From positions 1-5,393 of the forward strand of contig CALVIJ010000067.1 of assembly GCA_944329505.1 (NCBI GenBank): 5,393 nt of DNA. The letters run 5' to 3'. The notes under the pieces are model-generated. The model did not search any database and was not told where the DNA came from. It saw nothing but the letters and a program-made list of their open reading frames with translations. Of the stretch, positions 1-4,618 are shown piece after piece (within the stretch, counting starts at the first letter, position 1; each line of letters opens with the position of its first letter). The stretch comes from an uncultured Bacilli bacterium (GTDB taxonomy: Bacteria > Bacillota_I > Bacilli_A > RF39 > UBA660). The translations under genes were made by a program, and so were the position numbers.

Positions 1-1
1 G

Positions 2-604
2 ACAACTATAACTAATCCTAAAACAGCCAAAACCCTTCCTAAAGTACTATCTGAAGAAGAAGTTGATAAGCTTTTAAATATTACTTTAAATACTGACTTT
101 GATTATCGAAATAAAGCTATGCTGGAGCTGATGTATAGTAGTGGACTTAGAGTAAGTGAACTAATAAACCTAACAGTAAATGACATCGACTTAGTAAATT
201 CATCCGTTAGAATATTTGGTAAAGGATCTAAAGAAAGAGTTGTTCCACTAAATGATTATGCGACTGAAGCTTTAAAAAATTACATCTTATATCATAGAAC
301 ATGTCTATTCAAACACGGTGAAAATAACTACTTATTTTTAAATAATCATGGAAATAAAATGACTAGACAAGGTTTCTTTAAAATCTTACAAAAACTAGCT
401 AAAGAAAAAAATATCAAAACCGAGTTTTCACCTCATACTTTAAGACATTCCTTTGCCACTCATTTATTAAAACACGGAGCTGATTTAAGAAGTATCCAAG
501 AACTTTTAGGTCATAGTGATATATCGACAACCCAAATATATACTCATATAACTAGTGAAGGATTACAAAAAAATTATCAAGAATTTCACCCTCATGGAAA
601 ATAA
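2..604 (+). CDS. xerD: Tyrosine recombinase XerD, 5' end cut off by window edge
   Basis: Site-specific recombinase that, with XerC, resolves chromosome dimers at dif sites; cytoplasmic and DNA-bound. The reading frame is open from base 2, so the first ATG in view (119) is internal. About 200 C-terminal residues are visible, against roughly 295 for the family; the missing part is most of the N-terminal core-binding domain. Its last stretch (LPKVLSEEEVDKLL) is visible before the catalytic domain. All catalytic residues are present: Arg in SSGLRVSEL (codon at 149), Lys in GKGSKERVVP, His and Arg in HTLRHSFATHLL, His in LGHSDISTTQ, and the nucleophile Tyr in QIYTH (codon at 539). SDISTTQIYTH resembles XerD more than XerC. 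The C-terminus ends in a typical HPHGK tail, so this end is intact. A mobile-element integrase of the Xer type is the alternative, but the close XerD match makes the housekeeping role likelier. Confidence 0.9.
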   Translation, partial: TTITNPKTAKTLPKVLSEEEVDKLLNITLNTDFDYRNKAMLELMYSSGLRVSELINLTVNDIDLVNSSVRIFGKGSKERVVPLNDYATEALKNYILYHRTCLFKHGENNYLFLNNHGNKMTRQGFFKILQKLAKEKNIKTEFSPHTLRHSFATHLLKHGADLRSIQELLGHSDISTTQIYTHITSEGLQKNYQEFHPHGK

Positions 605-616
605 TTTTAAAATCCA

Positions 617-625
617 TGTTATAAT
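617..625 (+). promoter_or_regulatory. Extended -10 promoter for the metal exporter gene
   Basis: A perfect TGTTATAAT (TGn plus TATAAT) lies 52 bases before the start codon at 677. No good -35 is seen 16-18 bases upstream, as is usual for extended -10 promoters. It gives the exporter its own transcript, starting just after xerD ends. The TATAAT box overlaps the left arm of a GTTATAA / TTATAAC inverted repeat (618-624 and 642-648). Confidence 0.6.
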
Positions 626-648
626 ATTAAAGCAGGGTTACTTATAAC
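618..648. repeat. Inverted repeat at the exporter promoter, possible operator
   Basis: GTTATAA (618-624) and TTATAAC (642-648) are exact inverted copies separated by 17 bases. The left arm covers the -10 box and the right arm falls just past the expected transcription start, where a repressor could block initiation. The arms are AT-rich, so chance is a real alternative. Confidence 0.3.
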
Positions 649-662
649 AAATATTTAAAAAG

Positions 663-670
663 AGAGGAGG
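663..670 (+). promoter_or_regulatory. Strong ribosome binding site
   Basis: AGAGGAGG sits 6 bases before the ATG at 677. It is the best Shine-Dalgarno match in the window and fixes that start. Confidence 0.85.
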
Positions 671-676
671 GAGTTT

Positions 677-1510
677 ATGCAAGAAATAATTTTAGATACT
701 ATATTAGACTGTTTAAAAATATTACCATTTCTATTTATAGCTTTCCTAATAATAGAATTCTTTGAACACAAATTATCTCATAAAACCGAAGAATCTATTA
801 AAAAAGCCGGTAAATTTGGACCATTAATTGGTAGTTTATTAGGGGCAATCCCACAATGCGGTTTTTCCGTTTTAGCTACAAATTTATATATAACAAGAAT
901 AATAAGTTTAGGAACACTAATTGCCATATATTTATCAACCAGTGATGAAATGTTACCTATATTGATTGCCGAAAATGCACCAATAGGTAGTATTTTACTA
1001 TTAGTTGGTTTAAAAATAATTATTGGTCTTACATGTGGTTTTATTATAGATTTAATCATTAGAAAAGAAGAACCAAAAGAACACTTTGAAATATGTGAAC
1101 ACGACCACTGCGATTGTGAACACGGCATTATAATTCCAGCCATAAAACACACATTAAAAACACTAATATTTATATTTATAATCACATTTATTTTAAATGC
1201 CACATTCCATTATATTGGAGAAGATAGCATAAAACATATATTTGATCAAACTAACTTCTTCACCCCATTTATAGCAGCTTTAATTGGTTTAATTCCAAAT
1301 TGTGGTTCAAGTATAATATTAACTGAATTATATATAGCTAATATTTTACCACTTTCTTCCGCTCTAGCCGGACTTTTAGCCAACAGTGGGGTAGCAATAC
1401 TAGTTTTATTCAAATCAAACAAAAACATCAAAGAAAACCTAAAAATAATAGGTATCCTATATTCTATAAGTGTAATTACTGGATTGCTTCTAAAAATATT
1501 TGGTGTATAA
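677..1510 (+). CDS. Putative heavy-metal exporter, ArsP_2 family membrane protein
   Basis: Polytopic inner-membrane protein of 277 residues, predicted to export a metal or metalloid; family members are annotated variously as arsenic efflux or putative manganese transporters, so the substrate is open. The protein is two related halves. Half one has IPQCGFS (residues 58-64), then a helix and the family-typical TSDEMLP (88-94). Half two has IPNCGSS (206-212) followed by the same kind of ELY helix. The conserved Cys of each half (61, 209) is a likely metal ligand. The halves are joined by a soluble loop rich in His and Cys (residues 136-149: H136, C140, H142, H144, C145, C147, H149), a probable metal-binding segment. 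Hydrophobic segments fill most of the rest. The ATG at 677 is set by a strong Shine-Dalgarno; transcription is probably from its own extended -10 promoter, ending in the hairpin at 1523-1553. Confidence 0.82.
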   Translation: MQEIILDTILDCLKILPFLFIAFLIIEFFEHKLSHKTEESIKKAGKFGPLIGSLLGAIPQCGFSVLATNLYITRIISLGTLIAIYLSTSDEMLPILIAENAPIGSILLLVGLKIIIGLTCGFIIDLIIRKEEPKEHFEICEHDHCDCEHGIIIPAIKHTLKTLIFIFIITFILNATFHYIGEDSIKHIFDQTNFFTPFIAALIGLIPNCGSSIILTELYIANILPLSSALAGLLANSGVAILVLFKSNKNIKENLKIIGILYSISVITGLLLKIFGV

Positions 1511-1522
1511 TTAAATAAAATT

Positions 1523-1555
1523 AAACTGATTTAGCAATTTACTAAATCAGTTTTT
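1523..1555. terminator. Hairpin terminator between convergent genes
   Basis: AAACTGATTTAG (1523-1534) and CTAAATCAGTTT (1542-1553) form a perfect 12-bp stem with a 7-base loop, beginning 12 bases after the exporter's stop. On the + strand the stem runs into a T run (1551-1555); on the - strand it is followed by AATTTTATTT, so it may stop transcription both ways. The stem contains the last codons and stop of the PIN gene on the other strand. Confidence 0.75.
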
Positions 1556-2046
1556 AATTCATCAATCATTTTATCAATTTCATTTTTTGGAATTCTTGTA
1601 CAATCATTTTCTTTCAATAATCTGCAAGCATTAATTGCTTGTTCTTTTGAAATAATATTTTTCATATTCAACAATTTAATTATTTTAAGTGTTCTAATTA
1701 CTTCTACACCATTATTTTCAGAAAAAACTTTAAGCTTTTTATCACCAGTTGCAAGAATAGCATTATTATCTCTTGCAATTATATAATTAATTATATCATA
1801 TGGCGATAAACCTTTTATTTCTTGAGAAATTTGAAAAATTTCAGTAATTTGCTCAGGCATTGCTTCAATTGTTTTAAATTTTTTAATTATATTAGTATTT
1901 CCAGTATCAGAATTAATTTCATCATTTTTAACCATATCACTTATATACACATTATCAAGCATAACAAATTTATCTAAAATATTAGCATTATCTAAATCAG
2001 TTATTACATTAGTATCTATAATTATTATCTTCGTTGTTATAATCAT
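1531..2046 (-). CDS. PIN-domain nuclease, probable toxin of an XRE-ImmA/IrrE-linked pair
   Basis: A 171-residue protein with a PIN (PilT N-terminus) fold, a metal-dependent RNase fold used by VapC toxins and other RNases. Acidic residues sit where the family needs them: D11 in the opening strand (IIIIDTNV), D37 and D42/E43 in the YISDMVKNDEI segment, D84 in LSPYDIINYIIA, and D102 in ILATGDKKL. The tail from about residue 127 (ISKEQA...RIPKNEIDKMIDEL) resembles the short C-terminal segment of DUF3368-type PIN proteins. The ATG at 2046 lies inside the end of the upstream regulator/peptidase gene (38-nt overlap, different frame), with AGGA 10 bases before it, so translation is probably coupled and the two proteins are made together. 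No signal peptide or membrane segment is seen. That it acts as a toxin is inferred from the fold and neighbour; a tRNA or mRNA target cannot be read from the sequence. Confidence 0.75.
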   Translation of the reverse strand: MIITTKIIIIDTNVITDLDNANILDKFVMLDNVYISDMVKNDEINSDTGNTNIIKKFKTIEAMPEQITEIFQISQEIKGLSPYDIINYIIARDNNAILATGDKKLKVFSENNGVEVIRTLKIIKLLNMKNIISKEQAINACRLLKENDCTRIPKNEIDKMIDELKTDLVNC

Positions 2047-3058
2047 CTATCGACATTCCTAATAATTCGCATGCTTTATTTAATGAAATTATATTATCTA
2101 CTTCTAATTTATGTACAAGTCTATTAAATTGATATGAATTTTCTGCCTCTATTAGATCTGGTTCTTGTTTTTTTATTCCCATCGAACTAAAAGATATATT
2201 TATTTTTCTAAATAAATATTCAGAAATAATGTTCAATTCCTTTAATCTATATACTACCGCAGACATACTTACTTTATATTCCAATTTAAATGCTCTTAAT
2301 TCATAGTAACTAATACTATGTCTAAATTCACCAAATTCATTAATAACCGCATTTTTAGGCATTAAAAGGGCACCAGCAAATTTATTACATAATTTTTCTT
2401 CATTTAAATCATCATCTAAAATATCTAAAATCAAATGTCCTAATTCATGAGCAATAGTAAATCTTTGTCTAGCACCATCGTTATCTTTTAATAGTACAAT
2501 AATAGGAATATCATCAACAATTTCACTAAGTCCATCAAAATCAGAAAATCTATTATCGATATTATCAATTTGTATAATTATTATACCCAAATTTTCCAAA
2601 ATGCTTATTAAATCTGAAATAGGTTGATTAATTGACAAATTATAATCACTTCTAAATTTTTCAGCAATATTTTCTGCATCATCATAACTACTACAACCAT
2701 ACTTTTTTATCTTTATATCTTTAGAATTAATTTCATCTAATTTTATTACTTCAAGATAATCAGAAACCTTATTTTGAATAATATCTTTCAATAACTCTAA
2801 ATTTTGTCCTTGTAATCTTTGTTTTTTTCTAAATGAATTAAATTTCATTTCTGGAGCTTTATATTGCTTTAATAAATCTAACGTTTTAACATTATATGCA
2901 TTTGCAAATTCAATTAATTTTTGAGAACTTGGTACAATATCTCCTTTTTCATATTTTGATACTGCAGTAGCAGATATATTCAATAATTCGCCAGCTTTTT
3001 TTAGTGATAATTTTTTTAACAATCTAATTCTTTTCAAATTTTTTCCTATTTCATTCAT
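2009..3058 (-). CDS. XRE helix-turn-helix fused to ImmA/IrrE-family zinc peptidase
   Basis: A 349-residue cytoplasmic protein. Residues 1-60 are a Cro/C1-type helix-turn-helix (helices around KKAGELLN and SATAVSKYEKG). A linker with charged helices follows, then an ImmA/IrrE (DUF955, COG2856) peptidase from about residue 120. Its zinc motif AHELGHLIL gives H204, E205 and H208; a likely third ligand is E221 in the family-typical segment EKLCNKFAGALLMP. The C-terminal tail (ACELLGMS) is also usual for the family. Family members cleave repressors, such as ImmA on ImmR and IrrE on DdrO. Here the DNA-binding part is built in and the partner gene is a PIN nuclease, so it probably acts as regulator and/or antitoxin. 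Start choice: an in-frame ATG at 3097 lies upstream of the predicted -10 and has no Shine-Dalgarno; the ATG at 3058 has GGGGTG 7 bases upstream and begins just before the helix-turn-helix. Confidence 0.85.
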   Translation of the reverse strand: MNEIGKNLKRIRLLKKLSLKKAGELLNISATAVSKYEKGDIVPSSQKLIEFANAYNVKTLDLLKQYKAPEMKFNSFRKKQRLQGQNLELLKDIIQNKVSDYLEVIKLDEINSKDIKIKKYGCSSYDDAENIAEKFRSDYNLSINQPISDLISILENLGIIIIQIDNIDNRFSDFDGLSEIVDDIPIIVLLKDNDGARQRFTIAHELGHLILDILDDDLNEEKLCNKFAGALLMPKNAVINEFGEFRHSISYYELRAFKLEYKVSMSAVVYRLKELNIISEYLFRKINISFSSMGIKKQEPDLIEAENSYQFNRLVHKLEVDNIISLNKACELLGMSIDDYNNEDNNYRY

Positions 3059-3064
3059 ATTATC

Positions 3065-3070
3065 ACACCC
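3065..3070 (-). promoter_or_regulatory. Ribosome binding site that decides the regulator start
   Basis: On the - strand GGGGTG lies 6-7 bases before the ATG at 3058. Two earlier in-frame ATGs (3097 and 3073) lack a properly spaced site. Confidence 0.5.
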
Positions 3071-3087
3071 CATCTCTCTTAGTTGAT

Positions 3088-3116
3088 ATTTTATCATACA
3101 AATGTAGAATTGTAAA
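3088..3116 (-). promoter_or_regulatory. Promoter of the XRE-peptidase/PIN operon
   Basis: On the - strand TTTACA (3116-3111) and TAAAAT (3093-3088) are separated by exactly 17 bases, close to the sigma-70/SigA consensus. The transcript would start near 3081, about 23 bases before the ATG at 3058. This is the only promoter I see for the two overlapping genes. Confidence 0.6.
3097..3114. promoter_or_regulatory. Operator-like inverted repeat within the operon promoter
   Basis: TACAA (3097-3101) and TTGTA (3110-3114) are inverted copies 8 bases apart, lying in the spacer and touching the -35 box. This is a typical position for autorepression by an XRE protein, and the adjacent gene encodes one. 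A TACA-aa-TGTA half repeat (3097-3106) shares the left arm. A second candidate, TATGA/TCATA with 5 bases between (3144-3158), lies nearer the divergent transporter gene, where TATGAT could also be its -10. Binding is inferred from position only. Confidence 0.4.
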
Positions 3117-3179
3117 CTAAAATTACTTTTTAAAATAACAAACTATGATAAATTCATACTTTTTTTCATAACTTTAAAT

Positions 3180-3185
3180 AGGTGA
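3180..3185 (+). promoter_or_regulatory. Ribosome binding site that decides the ZIP transporter start
   Basis: AGGTGA lies 5 bases before the ATG at 3191. An in-frame GTG at 3182 is part of this very site and so is unlikely to be the start. Confidence 0.65.
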
Positions 3186-3190
3186 AGAGT

Positions 3191-3937
3191 ATGAGAGAAA
3201 TATTGCCTTTTTTATTATGTCTGATTGCTGGACTATCGACACTATTAGGTTCACTATCCATCTTTATTAAAGGAAATAAAAATAATATTATAAAATGTGC
3301 TTTAGCTTTTGCCGCTGGTGTGATGCTTAGTGTTTCCATATTTGATTTAATTCCCGAAAGTTTCACGATGTTTCAAAGCCCAACCAAAAACTCTCTTTTT
3401 CTAAATATCACGATATTCATGATAATAGGTTTAATCATTCCACTATTTATAGATAAAATTTTACCAAATAAAATAGGTGAAGATAATAAACTATATAAAC
3501 TAGGTATTTTTACTATGGTTGCTATTATAATTCATAATATACCAGAAGGAATTGCCACCTATATATCCTCAGAGACTAATATAAAATTAGGTATATCTAT
3601 AACTATAGCAATTGCCATGCATAATATTCCTGAGGGAATAAGCATTGCTATGCCAGTATATTATGCTACTAAAAATAAGAAAAAAGCGATCGCTCTAACA
3701 TTCATATCAGGTATGTCTGAACCACTAGGAGCCATTTTAGCTTATCTTTTCTTAAAACCAATAGTAAACGATACAATTATGGGAGGCATATTCGCCATTA
3801 TTGCAGGTATTATGGCCTATATATCTATCGTCGAATTACTTCCTAATGCTTTACAATACAAAGAAAAAAAGAAAACTATAATGAGTTTTCTAATTGGTAT
3901 ATTATTTATGTATGTAAATCACATGTTAAGCCAATAA
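3191..3937 (+). CDS. zupT: ZIP-family metal transporter, ZupT-like
   Basis: Inner-membrane uptake transporter for divalent metals such as zinc, iron or manganese; the exact substrate cannot be read. It is 248 residues, close to the roughly 257 of E. coli ZupT, with about eight hydrophobic segments. The two metal-binding helices carry the diagnostic HNIPEG motif twice (residues 115-120 and 144-149), giving the His, Asn and Glu ligands of the binuclear site. Other family marks are FAAGVMLSVSIFDLIPES near residue 40, GMSEP (174-178), and AGIMAYISIVELLP near 205. The loop between helices three and four is short, without the His-rich segment seen in many ZIPs. It is divergent from the regulator/peptidase operon, with about 130 bases between start codons, so that protein could affect both. 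Its 3' end faces the DUF2726 gene, with 28 bases between the stops. Confidence 0.9.
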   Translation: MREILPFLLCLIAGLSTLLGSLSIFIKGNKNNIIKCALAFAAGVMLSVSIFDLIPESFTMFQSPTKNSLFLNITIFMIIGLIIPLFIDKILPNKIGEDNKLYKLGIFTMVAIIIHNIPEGIATYISSETNIKLGISITIAIAMHNIPEGISIAMPVYYATKNKKKAIALTFISGMSEPLGAILAYLFLKPIVNDTIMGGIFAIIAGIMAYISIVELLPNALQYKEKKKTIMSFLIGILFMYVNHMLSQ

Positions 3938-3955
3938 CCCTTATAAAATAAGGGT
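3937..3955. other. Short hairpin between convergent genes, possible weak terminator
   Basis: ACCCTTAT (3937-3944) and ATAAGGGT (3948-3955) form a perfect 8-bp stem with a 3-base loop, starting in the ZIP transporter's stop codon. Neither strand has a T run after it, so it is not a canonical intrinsic terminator. It may protect the 3' end or slow polymerase. Confidence 0.4.
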
Positions 3956-3965
3956 AGGGGAGTAA

Positions 3966-4472
3966 TCAATCATTATTATTTTGTAAATCAAGTTCCTTAA
4001 CTATTCTACTCTTTACATACTCTTTTTCATTAGAATATTTTGTATAAAATGTAATCAACTTTATCCCAGCTTTATTACAAATATCATGTACCTTAATATC
4101 ACGTTTTTTCCTATGATAATCATTATGACTAGCATCATTAAGTTCAATTAATAAAAGTAATTTACTATAATCTGCATTAAAGATACCAAAATCAATATTT
4201 CTAAATAATTCAGTATTAAATCTACTATCAGATACTTTTTGAATAACTGAAGCTAAATTAACCTGGGGAACAATATTAACTTGTAATTCATTTTCCAAAT
4301 CTACAAATTTAGTTAAAAAGTTATATTCATTATTAGATAAAAACTTTTTAGGAATATAATTCACAGTAGAAGTATCTGAAACATCAATATCAGAAGATGA
4401 TACACCAAATCGGGAAATAATAACATAAAATACAGCAAACATTAATATAACTATAATAAAAATTAAAAACAC
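3966..4472 (-). CDS. Membrane-anchored DUF2726 (nuclease-fold) protein
   Basis: A protein of about 168 residues: one N-terminal membrane helix (residues 2-21), a linker rich in Ser, Asp and Thr, then a DUF2726 domain facing the cytoplasm by inference. DUF2726 is related to the PD-(D/E)XK restriction-endonuclease fold. Visible family marks are LSNNEYNFL (45-53), VPQVNLASVI (68-77), the acidic D94 in NIDFGIF, and LIELNDASHN (108-117), which carries E110. This is followed by basic RKKRD and AGIKLITF. Relatives I recall usually read ELDD where this protein has ELND; that is from memory. Start: GTG at 4472 has AAGGGGTG 7 bases upstream. An open frame reaches back to 4526 only through a second copy of a 44-bp repeat, and its first codon overlaps that copy's Shine-Dalgarno. 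ATG at 4442 has no such site. It ends in TGA, unlike its TAA-ending neighbours. Role unknown; nucleic-acid cleavage or binding near the membrane is possible. Confidence 0.7.
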   Translation of the reverse strand: MFLIFIIVILMFAVFYVIISRFGVSSSDIDVSDTSTVNYIPKKFLSNNEYNFLTKFVDLENELQVNIVPQVNLASVIQKVSDSRFNTELFRNIDFGIFNADYSKLLLLIELNDASHNDYHRKKRDIKVHDICNKAGIKLITFYTKYSNEKEYVKSRIVKELDLQNNND

Positions 4473-4536
4473 AACAACACACCCCTTAATATAACTATAA
4501 TAAAAATTAAAAACACAACAACACACCCCTTAATAT
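4442..4536. repeat. Exact 44-bp tandem duplication over the DUF2726 start region
   Basis: Bases 4442-4485 are repeated without a change at 4486-4529, followed by 7 more matching bases (4530-4536). Each unit carries, on the - strand, a Shine-Dalgarno (AAGGGGTG), a GTG start 7 bases later, and the codons for most of the membrane helix. The period is not a multiple of three, so the two GTGs are in different frames; only the one at 4472 reads into the DUF2726 protein. A single unit would be flanked by ATATTAA on both sides, which points to slippage between short direct repeats. Perfect identity suggests a recent event. Confidence 0.95.
4463..4516 (-). other. Possible 17-residue upstream ORF created by the duplication
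   Basis: The upstream repeat copy has the same Shine-Dalgarno and GTG as the real start. Read from GTG at 4516 it encodes a 17-residue hydrophobic peptide (MFLIFIIVILRGVLLCF) and stops at 4463, just past the true start codon at 4472. If translated it could couple to or compete with the main gene. It is probably a by-product of the duplication and not a selected gene. Confidence 0.3.
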
Positions 4537-4537
4537 T

Positions 4538-4574
4538 TAAATAAAAAGAGTAGTATTAAATATAAATACTACCC
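4538..4574 (-). terminator. Intrinsic terminator of the helix-turn-helix gene
   Basis: On the - strand GGGTAGTATT (4574-4565) pairs with AATACTACTC (4557-4548) around a 7-base loop: ten pairs including one G-U, followed by TTTTTATTT. It lies about 45 bases past the stop at 4619 and separates that gene's transcript from the DUF2726 gene, which therefore probably has its own promoter. Confidence 0.8.
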
Positions 4575-4618
4575 AAATTTTCTTTTATATACAAGTTAAC
4601 ATAAGATATATTATAGGA

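Noticed and set aside
605..676. Metal riboswitch (yybP-ykoY type) before the exporter
   Set aside because: The leader after the extended -10 is under 50 bases, too short for that aptamer, and lacks its conserved core.
778..1203. 141-codon open frame on the - strand
   Set aside because: Lies wholly inside the exporter gene on the opposite strand, has no ribosome binding site or family match, and reflects the skewed composition of membrane-protein codons.
1246..1431. 61-codon open frame on the - strand
   Set aside because: Antisense shadow of the exporter's second half, without a recognisable domain.
3059..3097. Longer regulator/peptidase start at ATG 3097
   Set aside because: It lies upstream of the predicted -10 box and has no Shine-Dalgarno; the extra 13 residues precede the helix-turn-helix and match nothing.
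3166..3366. 66-codon open frame on the - strand
   Set aside because: Antisense to the start of the ZIP transporter, which has unmistakable family motifs.
3966..3968. TGA as a tryptophan codon (Mycoplasma-type code)
   Set aside because: The one Trp found is TGG, the long genes have no internal TGA, and reading through this TGA would only add 19 codons running antisense into the ZIP transporter gene.
4442..4536. CRISPR-like repeat
   Set aside because: The two copies are directly adjacent with no spacers, only two exist, and they include protein-coding bases.
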